Origin: Candidatus Gastranaerophilales bacterium
GTDB taxonomy: Bacteria > Cyanobacteriota > Vampirovibrionia > Gastranaerophilales > Gastranaerophilaceae
Length of the DNA stretch: 64,000 nt
Direction: 5' to 3'
NCBI GenBank assembly: GCA_944325185.1
Contig: CALUZA010000055.1
Coordinates: 1-64,000, forward strand
This document shows, in pieces, positions 16,690-23,693 of this stretch (position 1 is its first letter; every line of letters begins with the position of its first letter). Made by a program: the position numbers and the translations under genes. Under the pieces are notes generated by a model, which searched no databases, was not told the DNA's origin, and saw only the letters and a program-made list of their open reading frames with translations.

Positions 16690-17466
16690 ATGAATATTGT
16701 TGTTTGCATAAAACAAGTTCCGGATACTGATGATATAAAATGGACAAAAGAAAATAATTTAGATAGATCAAATATGCTATCCAAGTTAAATGAACAGGAT
16801 GAATGGGCGCTTGATTATGCAAAAAAGTTCAAAGATAAATTTAAGGATGTAAAAATAACAGCGCTTTCAATGGGTCCGATGCAAGCATTGGAAACACTTA
16901 ATTATGCGCTTGCAAAAGGAGCTGATAGAGCAATTTTACTTTCGGATAAATTGTTTTCCGGTTCGGATACTTTTGCTACAGCTAAAATTTTAGCAAGTGC
17001 TATAAGTAAATATATTGGTGATTTTGATATAATTTTAACAGGACAAATGGCGTCAGACGGTGATACTGCGCAAACTCCGGTTAGTTTGGCGCAAATGCTG
17101 GATATACCCGATATTACAAATGTGGTTGAAATTCATAATGCAGATAAAAATGGTGCAATAGTTTCTCAGAAGTTAGATAACGTTATTAATATGTTTGAAG
17201 TTTCTTCTCCATGTTTAATTGCGGTTAAAAATGAATGCAAAGAAAAATATAAACCAAAAATTGGTGATTATATAAAGGCTCAAGATTCAAAAATTGAAAT
17301 TATAAGTGCTGAGAATTTAGATTTAGCAAGAGAAGACATAGGAATTATCGGTTCTCCTACAATGGTATACAAAGCTTTTAGACCTGAATTAAATAAAAAT
17401 ACGGAAGAAATTAAAGAAGATTATGTCCAAAAAATAATAGATTTTATGGTAAAGGTTAACGAATAA
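16690..17466 (+). CDS. etfB: Electron transfer flavoprotein subunit beta
   Basis: The beta subunit of the FAD/AMP- (or second FAD-) containing ETF heterodimer, which passes electrons between acyl-CoA dehydrogenase-type enzymes and other redox partners. The 258-residue chain begins with the typical IVVCIKQVPDT and carries TGQMASDGDTAQTPVSLAQ, the nucleotide-binding segment. It starts 3 nt after the SIS gene and overlaps etfA by 1 nt. No acyl-CoA dehydrogenase lies nearby, so the partner is unknown. Whether the ETF is bifurcating cannot be settled by eye, although the DGDTAQ motif deserves comparison with bifurcating EtfB. Confidence 0.95.
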   Translation: MNIVVCIKQVPDTDDIKWTKENNLDRSNMLSKLNEQDEWALDYAKKFKDKFKDVKITALSMGPMQALETLNYALAKGADRAILLSDKLFSGSDTFATAKILASAISKYIGDFDIILTGQMASDGDTAQTPVSLAQMLDIPDITNVVEIHNADKNGAIVSQKLDNVINMFEVSSPCLIAVKNECKEKYKPKIGDYIKAQDSKIEIISAENLDLAREDIGIIGSPTMVYKAFRPELNKNTEEIKEDYVQKIIDFMVKVNE

Positions 17467-18494
17467 TGGGAAAAATTGCTGTTTATTGTGAAATTGAACA
17501 GAATAATAATTCTTTAAAAGATGTTTCTTATGAATTGCTTTCAAAGGCACGCAGACTTAAAAAAGAAGCAAAAAAGATGAATTGTGCTGATAATGATTTT
17601 CAGGTTGTCGCAGTTGCTTTAGGTAAAAATTTGGAAAAATCTTCATTAGAAAATGCTTTTAGAGCCGGTGCGGATTATTTTACCTTTATAAAAGATGAGT
17701 CTTTGGAGAATTTTTCTCAAACCGCATATTCGCTTTCTTTTATTGAGTATTATAATACAAATCAGTTCGATATGATAATATTTCCTGCAACTTATGAAGG
17801 AAGAATGGTTGCTCCAAGAATTACAACTATATTAGAAACTGGTCTTGTTGCAGATTGTACAGGATTAGAGTTTATTGAAAAAAACGGTAAAATTGCATTA
17901 GCATCTACTCGTCCTACATTTGGTGCAGAATTAATGGCGACAATATTATCTAAGAAAAATCCTCAATGTGCTACGGTTAGGCCGAAAACTTTTGACATAG
18001 AATATTGCGAAATTAAAGAAGATTATTTAAATTTTTATTGCGAATACAATTTAAAGTATCCTATAAATGAAACAAGAATTAAGCTTTTAAGAACTTTTTT
18101 TGATAGTGAAAATAATATTGATTTTTCAAATTCAAAAATTGTTCTTGCCGCAGGATGGGGTTTATATACAGGAAAAGACAGAGAATATTTTGATAAACTT
18201 GAGAAAATCGCAAAAAAAGTTGATGCAAAAGTTGGTGCTTCAAGAAAAGTTGTTGATTTAGGTTTAATGTCTAAAAGTTGTCAAATAGGTCAGACAGGTT
18301 CAACTGTTAATGCTGATTTGTATGTTGCTTTCGGTATTTCCGGAGCAATCCAGCATACTGTCGGTATGAAAAATTCTAAAAAAATTATTGCTATAAATTC
18401 TGATGAAAACGCTGAGATATTTAAATACGCAGATTATAAAATTGTGGCTGATGCCAAAAAAGTTATTGATGATTTAATTAAACATCTTTCTTAA
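17466..18494 (+). CDS. etfA: Electron transfer flavoprotein subunit alpha
   Basis: The alpha subunit, 342 residues. The C-terminal FAD-binding domain contains VGASRKVVDLGL, QIGQTGSTVNADLYVAFGISGAIQH and IAINSDENAEIF, all standard EtfA motifs. No ferredoxin domain is fused at the N-terminus. The ATG shares its A with the etfB stop codon, so the subunits are coupled one to one. No plus-strand terminator is visible after it. The nearest hairpin has its T-tract only on the minus strand. Confidence 0.95.
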   Translation: MGKIAVYCEIEQNNNSLKDVSYELLSKARRLKKEAKKMNCADNDFQVVAVALGKNLEKSSLENAFRAGADYFTFIKDESLENFSQTAYSLSFIEYYNTNQFDMIIFPATYEGRMVAPRITTILETGLVADCTGLEFIEKNGKIALASTRPTFGAELMATILSKKNPQCATVRPKTFDIEYCEIKEDYLNFYCEYNLKYPINETRIKLLRTFFDSENNIDFSNSKIVLAAGWGLYTGKDREYFDKLEKIAKKVDAKVGASRKVVDLGLMSKSCQIGQTGSTVNADLYVAFGISGAIQHTVGMKNSKKIIAINSDENAEIFKYADYKIVADAKKVIDDLIKHLS

Positions 18495-18498
18495 ATAA

Positions 18499-18590
18499 TA
18501 AAAAAAAGCCGTCATAAGGCGGCTACTAGACTTGGGGAGGAGGTTTTGATAGAGGGCTTCTGCCCAGTATCAAAATTGATATGTTCATAT
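18499..18590 (-). ncRNA. Candidate trans-acting sRNA with anti-Shine-Dalgarno linker
   Basis: Read on the minus strand there are three parts. First is a hairpin with an 8-bp stem (18568-18575 with 18544-18551), a 2x2 internal loop and a GGGC/GCCC top stem. Second is a 19-nt unpaired linker (18525-18543) containing CCTCCTCCCC. Third is a 7-bp terminator stem (18518-18524 with 18507-18513) followed by eight Ts. No minus-strand gene lies upstream that this terminator could serve, which argues for a separate short RNA. The 5' end is not located; about 18590 is a guess. The linker is complementary to Shine-Dalgarno sequences. The two-hairpin-plus-CU-rich-linker layout recalls cyanobacterial Yfr1, but the sequence is not the Yfr1 motif. 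Confidence 0.55.
18500..18524 (-). terminator. Minus-strand rho-independent terminator
   Basis: A 7-bp stem with one G-T wobble and an ATAA loop, followed by T8 on the minus strand only. The plus strand has no T-tract after the hairpin, so it does not terminate etfA. Confidence 0.75.
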
Positions 18591-18686
18591 TTTCGTCACA
18601 CAAAAACTCGTACTTTAATTTTATTTTTCAATTTCATCTAAAAGTTGTAAATTTTTTAAAAAATTAAAAAAAATATCGGAATTTGT

Positions 18687-18692
18687 TAAAAT
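18687..18692 (+). promoter_or_regulatory. Extended -10 (TGT-TAAAAT), leaderless hydrolase gene
   Basis: TAAAAT with an upstream TGT ends 7 nt before ATG 18700. No Shine-Dalgarno is present. Confidence 0.5.
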
Positions 18693-18699
18693 TATTTAT

Positions 18700-19440
18700 A
18701 TGAAAAAGCTTTTGTGTATTTTATTTTTATTTGTTTTTATATTTTCTTTTTTCCCTGCGAATGCTGCAAAAAAGAAAAAGACTCCTGCAACTAAACATAA
18801 AATCGAATTTGTTACAAAGGATAAATTTATTCTTTCGGGAGATTTATATTTTGCAAAAAATAAATCCGATAAGCCTTTGGTTATTTTATTGCATTCATTT
18901 GGTTTAAATGCTTCTTTGTGGAAAACCTTGGCAGAAGCTTTAAGATTAAAAGACTATAACGTTCTTGCTATGGATTTAAGAGGACATGGTCGCTCTGTCT
19001 ATACTGAAAGTTTAAAATTAAAATCCAGATATAAATTTAGTCAGTCCGATTGGCAAAAATTACCCAATGATGTTGTTGAGTCAATTAATTACGTTAAAGC
19101 AAATTATCCTAATATAAATTGTAACGATACAATTATAGTAGGGGCCGATATCGGCGCAAGTGCAGGGATTTTAGCGGGAAAATTAATGAAAAAAGAACCT
19201 TTAAAATTTGTTATGATTTCTCCTATGTTAAATTTTAAGGGTTTATATATTCCATATAAAGTTGCAAGCTATACGAATACTAAATTTATGGTTATTTTGT
19301 CAAAGTCAGATAGAATTTTGTTTAATTTTTATCCGGGAATAAAACCTATAATAAAAATTTATCAAACGGGCGGTCCAGGAAATCAATTGCTTAAAGTTAA
19401 TCCTCAAAGTACAAGCGATATTATTAATTTTATTAATTAA
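18700..19440 (+). CDS. Exported alpha/beta-hydrolase-fold protein with Asp at the nucleophile position
   Basis: A 246-residue protein with a clear Sec signal peptide (MKKLLCILFLFVFIFSFF, cleavage near ANA-A). The alpha/beta hydrolase core shows LLHSFGLNASLWKTLA (oxyanion region) and MDLRGHGRS. The nucleophile elbow reads GADIGA instead of GxSxG. Asp would therefore be the nucleophile, as in haloalkane dehalogenases and epoxide hydrolases, or the site is inactive. SKSDR fits an acid position. No convincing catalytic His follows (GGPGNQLL stands where GxxH is usual). It is probably extracytoplasmic, and the substrate is unknown. Its 3' end faces the YitT gene. Confidence 0.8.
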   Translation: MKKLLCILFLFVFIFSFFPANAAKKKKTPATKHKIEFVTKDKFILSGDLYFAKNKSDKPLVILLHSFGLNASLWKTLAEALRLKDYNVLAMDLRGHGRSVYTESLKLKSRYKFSQSDWQKLPNDVVESINYVKANYPNINCNDTIIVGADIGASAGILAGKLMKKEPLKFVMISPMLNFKGLYIPYKVASYTNTKFMVILSKSDRILFNFYPGIKPIIKIYQTGGPGNQLLKVNPQSTSDIINFIN

Positions 19441-19446
19441 AAAGAG

Positions 19447-20274
19447 CTATTTTTTATATCTTTTGCCGAAAACTTCATGTACATTTTCTGTTGATAAAAA
19501 TGCATCTTTGTCGATTGATAAAACAAGTTCTTTTAATTTGTATAATTCTATACGAGGAACTATGCAATATACCATTGTTTTTTTAGCTTTGCTATATCCG
19601 CCTTGAGCTTCGATATAAGTTACTGTTTTATTAAGGTTTTCAATAATTGCTTGTCCTAATTCATGACCTTTGTCGGATATAATTCTGATTGATTTTTCTT
19701 CGCTTAGACCTTGAACTATGCTATCTATTGCTCTATATGCGACTAAATATGTCAAGGTTGAATACATTGCTTGTTCCCAGCCGTACAAAAAACCTGCGCT
19801 TATGAATATAAAGACATTTATAAACATTATTATTTCGCCAACAGAGTATGGGTATTTTTTTGAAATTTTCATTGCCAAAATTTCTGTTCCGTCCATACAA
19901 GCATTATTTTTAAGTACTATACCAACTCCAATTCCAAGTATTCCGCCACCAAATAAGGCAGATAAAAGTAAGTCATTTGTTACTTTTGGTATATGATGGT
20001 AAAAATTAACAAACCCTGCAAGCGCAATAACGCTATACATTGCCATAAAAATAAATTTTTTGCCAAATTCGTTTAAAGCAAGTAAGACAAAGGGTATATT
20101 TAAAATTATAAGGAATATTCCAAGGTTTATCTTGGTAATATAGCTTGCCATAATTGAAATACCTACTATTCCACCATCTATAATTTGATTTGGAACTAAA
20201 AAACATTCAAGCGCAAAGGCGGCAAGAAAAGCACCCAGTGTGCAAAAAATTAAATTTACAATTATTTCTTTCAT
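19447..20274 (-). CDS. YitT/DUF161 family membrane protein with DUF2179 domain
   Basis: A 275-residue integral membrane protein. About five hydrophobic segments (residues 1-170) form the YitT membrane region, including the GGIVGISIMASY and LGIGVGIVLKNNACMDGTEILA motifs. A soluble DUF2179 domain occupies the last 80 residues (SIRIISDKGHELGQAI to VHEVFGKRYKK). I chose ATG 20274 because a TATCAT -10 box (20281-20286) ends 6 nt before it. The longer frame to 20352 would run into the divergent gene and adds only a basic, unsupported extension. The function of the family is unsettled. Confidence 0.9.
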   Translation of the reverse strand: MKEIIVNLIFCTLGAFLAAFALECFLVPNQIIDGGIVGISIMASYITKINLGIFLIILNIPFVLLALNEFGKKFIFMAMYSVIALAGFVNFYHHIPKVTNDLLLSALFGGGILGIGVGIVLKNNACMDGTEILAMKISKKYPYSVGEIIMFINVFIFISAGFLYGWEQAMYSTLTYLVAYRAIDSIVQGLSEEKSIRIISDKGHELGQAIIENLNKTVTYIEAQGGYSKAKKTMVYCIVPRIELYKLKELVLSIDKDAFLSTENVHEVFGKRYKK

Positions 20275-20280
20275 AAATTT

Positions 20281-20290
20281 ATGATAGAAT
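20281..20290. promoter_or_regulatory. Overlapping divergent -10 boxes in a 22-bp gap
   Basis: The minus-strand TATCAT (20281-20286) is 6 nt from ATG 20274. The plus-strand extended -10 TGA-TAGAAT (20282-20290) is 6 nt from ATG 20297. Both messages would be leaderless. Confidence 0.55.
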
Positions 20291-20296
20291 ATTTTT

Positions 20297-21082
20297 ATGA
20301 AAAAGTATATAGCTTTTACAATTATTTTTTTGCTTATAATATTTTTTTTCAACTCTACTTCTTTTTATGAAAAGAAAGAACTAAGTGATCTTGAAGCTAT
20401 TAAAAAAAGAGGCTATGTAATAGTTGGAGTTAAAAGTGATTCACCTCCGTTTGGCTTTTATAAGGATGGGAAGCTGCAAGGGGTTGATGTTGAACTTGCT
20501 CAAAATATTGCAAATTATATTTTTCAGAGCGAATCCCCCGCTAATATTGAATTTGTTGAGGTTAATGCGCAAAACAGAATCCAAAAATTAAATTCAAAAG
20601 AGGTTGATATGCTTGTTTCGACTATGAGCATTAATGAAAAAAGAAAACTTGTAATGGCGTTTTCTGTCCCTTATTTTGTTGCAAACCAGAAACTCATGGT
20701 AAAGAAAAGTTCTAAAATTAATCATTTGCAATATTTTAATAAGGATGGCAGATTAGCAGTTGTTATGGGCACAACAGGAGAAAAAATTTCAAGATTAATT
20801 GCTCCTAATGCACATTTTATTGGCGCAAAAAGCTATAACGAGGCTTATAATTTGCTTTTAAATAATCAAGTTGATGCAATTTTAGGAGATGATTGCATAC
20901 TTTCAGGATATTTAAATGATAAATTTAGAATTGTAAATAGATCCTATTCAAGAGAATATTATGCTGTTGCAATAAGAAAATCGGAAAAATCTAAAGAATT
21001 GTTAAATTTGATAAACTCGGCTATAACGGCAATGTTGGATGAAAAGCGTTTAAATTTAATTAAAGCACGTTATATCATTTAG
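20297..21082 (+). CDS. Family 3 extracellular solute-binding protein (solitary)
   Basis: A 261-residue periplasmic amino-acid-type binding protein (SBP_bac_3). The N-terminus has a hydrophobic export segment without a lipobox Cys, so it is secreted or anchored by the uncleaved segment. The domain shows LEAIKKRGYVIVGVKSDSPPFGF, GVDVELAQNIA, MLVSTMSINEKRK and VDAILGDDCIL. It lacks neighbouring ABC permease or ATPase genes. The next gene encodes a pyrophosphatase-like membrane protein. The ligand is probably a polar amino acid, but sequence alone does not fix it. A TAGAAT -10 box 6 nt upstream implies a leaderless message. Confidence 0.88.
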   Translation: MKKYIAFTIIFLLIIFFFNSTSFYEKKELSDLEAIKKRGYVIVGVKSDSPPFGFYKDGKLQGVDVELAQNIANYIFQSESPANIEFVEVNAQNRIQKLNSKEVDMLVSTMSINEKRKLVMAFSVPYFVANQKLMVKKSSKINHLQYFNKDGRLAVVMGTTGEKISRLIAPNAHFIGAKSYNEAYNLLLNNQVDAILGDDCILSGYLNDKFRIVNRSYSREYYAVAIRKSEKSKELLNLINSAITAMLDEKRLNLIKARYII

Positions 21083-21134
21083 TAAAATAATTTTTTTTGT
21101 TTATAATAGTCTTATTGAATACCTTGGACGTTAT

Positions 21135-23243
21135 ATGGATAGAGAGAAAATTAAAAAAAGATTATTTATATGGCATTTAATTCTTTGGATTTTTTTGTTT
21201 ATAGCAATATATAGAGGATATGCAGTTTATTTTGTAGATTTAAGTTCTACCAAATCAAAATGGGTGGCACTTTTTGCCGGATCTATTGCTTTGTTGCTTG
21301 CTGCAGTTAAAATTTGCGAAAGTTTATACTGTAATCACAAAGATTTGCATGTTGATAAAGTTGTAAAATATTTTTATAACGGTTTAATGATTTTTCACAA
21401 AAGAAATGTAAAAATATTGCTTTTTATAACTCTTGTTTTGACTTGGTTTTTTTATAAACCAATGGGAATAGCTTTTACATTATGTTTTATTGTTGGAGTT
21501 TTAACCTCGCTATTTGTATTTTATTCAGGTATTTTTATATTTCCAAGAATTTCAGTAAGAGTATTAAAGGCATTTGAAAATTCTTCAAACAGTATTTTTT
21601 CATTAATATTTAATTCAGGAATTGTTGTATCAATGACTGTTGTTGGATTTTGTCTATGTTCTCTTGCAATATTGTTCCATATTTATAAAGATTATCAGAT
21701 TTTAACAGGATTTTTGTTGGGAGTTTCCATACCGGCTTTATTGAATTGCACTTCAAGTGCAATTGTTAAAAAATCAACCTTTTGCGCTTCAGGATTTATT
21801 TCCGGTTTTGTTGGTGAGATTGATTCTTATGATAAACGTTCTCCAATTTTGCTTTTAAAAGGCGTTTCAAAATCGATTTTTAATATAGTGTCTCTTTCTT
21901 CTGATATGCTTTTAACTTTTGCAATTTCAATTATTGCCTCTATGACACTTGGCGCTTGGGCATATAATTTAATGGGATGTTTTTTACCATTGATAATTGC
22001 TTCCGGCGCTGTTTTTTCATCTGTTTTTGTAATTTTATCAACAAAAATGAATAAGACAAAAAACCCAGTGGGCGTGCTTTTTTCTTCGGTAATAAAAACA
22101 ATAATTTTGTTTCTTGCAATTTCTTTTTATTGCATAAAAATTTGGATGCCTGATACTTTGGAGTTATTTTATTCTATAGCTCTAGGTGCATTTGGTGGTT
22201 TTGTTTTTTGTTTTGTAAGTTCAAATTACATATTTGAAAAATTTAAACCGGTAAAAAATGTTGCAAATTCTGCTATAGGAGGTTATCTACCTTCCTTTTT
22301 GCAGACTATTCGTGAAGGATTTATGAGTGTATTTATACCGGTATTTCTTTTTTCTTTGATTTTTATATTTGGTTTCATTTTGTCTGATGGAATTCAATCG
22401 CCCCTTTTTGGTTTGTATGGTGTTTCTGTTTCAATTCTTGCAATGATTTCAATAATTGGGATTATGATTTCTGTTAATAGTTTTGGATTGGTTTTAAATT
22501 CCTCTAATGAATTTGTAAGAACCTATGAAAATAATGAAGATATAAACTTAACAAAGCAAAATATTTCTTATCTTAGCAATATATCATACTGTATTATTGC
22601 GCTATCTAAAAATTATTTTAATATTTCTGCTATATTGTGTTCTGTTGTTGCAGTTGTTGCGGCAACATTAACAGGTGAAGTTCAAGAACTTGATATTTTA
22701 AATCCTTACGTTCTATTTTCTTTATTTATCGGTTCTTCGGTTCCCTTTTTGTATATTGCATGTGTATTGAGCGGCGTTTCAAAATCTTCTAAAAGATTGG
22801 TTTTAGAAGTTAAAAGACAACTTAGAAATTTTCCTCAAATATTGCGTTTTGAAATGCGCCCTGATTATGAAAAATGTATAGATGTAATTTCTAAAAATTC
22901 TATAATTCAATCTTTGTTTTATGTATTTCTTGTTGCAGTTTTGTTTTTTGCTGTCGGTTTTTCAATAAAGACAGAGTCAGCTTGTGCTTTTGTTATTGGA
23001 GTGATTTTATCTTCTTGCGGGTTGATTTTCTTTTCTAATAATTCAAGTTTTGTTGTAAAAAGTGCAAAAAAATACTTGAGAAACGAATACATAAATTCAA
23101 ATCGTTCTGACGAGTACACTGCTTTAGTTCAAAATAATGAAGTTTTTGCTTCATTAAAAGACTTAATTACACCGTCACTTGTCGGATTAATAAAATTCTT
23201 AGCGGTTTTATTAATGGCCTTTATTCCGTTGTTTATGCAGTAG
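21135..23243 (+). CDS. Membrane pyrophosphatase homologue lacking the catalytic motifs
   Basis: A 702-residue protein with about 16 membrane segments that follows the fold of ion-pumping membrane pyrophosphatase (HppA). Recognisable collinear blocks are residues 191-212 (GFLLGVSIPALLN), 263-275 (ISIIASMTLG), 426-450 (GLYGVSVSILAMIS), 522-580 (NPYVLFSLFIGSSVPFLY, then VKRQLRNFPQIL and PDYEKCIDVISK), 620-650, and 675-695 (LKDLITPSLVGLIKFLAV). The acidic substrate motifs are gone. The DVGADLVGKVE region is STFCASGFISGFVGEI. The DNVGDNVGD region is LLLKGVSKSIFN. The DNAGGIAEM region is LNSSNEFV. The GDTVGDPFKDTSGPS region keeps only KD and PS. It should not hydrolyse pyrophosphate. A TATAAT box at 21102-21107 gives a short leader. 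Confidence 0.8.
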   Translation: MDREKIKKRLFIWHLILWIFLFIAIYRGYAVYFVDLSSTKSKWVALFAGSIALLLAAVKICESLYCNHKDLHVDKVVKYFYNGLMIFHKRNVKILLFITLVLTWFFYKPMGIAFTLCFIVGVLTSLFVFYSGIFIFPRISVRVLKAFENSSNSIFSLIFNSGIVVSMTVVGFCLCSLAILFHIYKDYQILTGFLLGVSIPALLNCTSSAIVKKSTFCASGFISGFVGEIDSYDKRSPILLLKGVSKSIFNIVSLSSDMLLTFAISIIASMTLGAWAYNLMGCFLPLIIASGAVFSSVFVILSTKMNKTKNPVGVLFSSVIKTIILFLAISFYCIKIWMPDTLELFYSIALGAFGGFVFCFVSSNYIFEKFKPVKNVANSAIGGYLPSFLQTIREGFMSVFIPVFLFSLIFIFGFILSDGIQSPLFGLYGVSVSILAMISIIGIMISVNSFGLVLNSSNEFVRTYENNEDINLTKQNISYLSNISYCIIALSKNYFNISAILCSVVAVVAATLTGEVQELDILNPYVLFSLFIGSSVPFLYIACVLSGVSKSSKRLVLEVKRQLRNFPQILRFEMRPDYEKCIDVISKNSIIQSLFYVFLVAVLFFAVGFSIKTESACAFVIGVILSSCGLIFFSNNSSFVVKSAKKYLRNEYINSNRSDEYTALVQNNEVFASLKDLITPSLVGLIKFLAVLLMAFIPLFMQ

Positions 23244-23250
23244 TTTTGGA

Positions 23251-23256
23251 TATAAT
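23251..23256 (+). promoter_or_regulatory. -10 box for leaderless yjbQ-family gene
   Basis: TATAAT with 6 nt to ATG 23263 and no Shine-Dalgarno. It lies 8 nt after the upstream stop codon. Confidence 0.55.
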
Positions 23257-23262
23257 GATTTT

Positions 23263-23679
23263 ATGAGTGTCGTAAACGAAAAATTTACAATTTCAACAAG
23301 GGGTTTTGATGATATGATTGACATAACATCAAAAGTACAGGGAATTGTTGCACAAACCGGGGTAGAGGATGCAACAGTAAATATATCTGTTATCGGTTCA
23401 ACCGCTTCTGTTATAACCCTTGAATACGAACCGGGGCTTGTGGTTGATTTGCCGCAAGTATTAAATTCAATCGTCCCTGTTAATAGGGTATACGAACATG
23501 ATAACGCATGGCATGACGGGAACGGATATTCCCATTTAAGAGCTGCTTTACTTGGAAACAGTGTTACTGTTCCTCTTGTATCAGGTAGATTAGAGCTTGG
23601 TGATTGGCAACAGATTGTATTGATTGATTTTGATAATAAGTCAAGAATAAGACAAATTATTGTTTCAATTGTGTATTGA
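23263..23679 (+). CDS. YjbQ family protein (UPF0047)
   Basis: A 138-residue, complete YjbQ/UPF0047 protein. Family hallmarks are STASVITLEYEPG, YEHDNAWHDGNGYSHLRAALLG with conserved Asn/His residues, and WQQIVLIDFDNKSR. Some members have weak thiamine-phosphate synthase activity, but the physiological role is not settled. It has its own TATAAT box 6 nt before the ATG, so it seems to be transcribed independently. The downstream peptidase and methyltransferase genes follow closely and probably share the transcript. Confidence 0.92.
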   Translation: MSVVNEKFTISTRGFDDMIDITSKVQGIVAQTGVEDATVNISVIGSTASVITLEYEPGLVVDLPQVLNSIVPVNRVYEHDNAWHDGNGYSHLRAALLGNSVTVPLVSGRLELGDWQQIVLIDFDNKSRIRQIIVSIVY

Positions 23680-23693
23680 GTGGGTTTATAAAG

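Noticed and set aside
18546..18641. 31-codon TTG frame after GGGGAGGAGG on the plus strand
   Set aside because: The purine-rich run is only 2 nt from the TTG, the peptide shows no recognisable features, and the same DNA is better explained as the minus-strand sRNA candidate.
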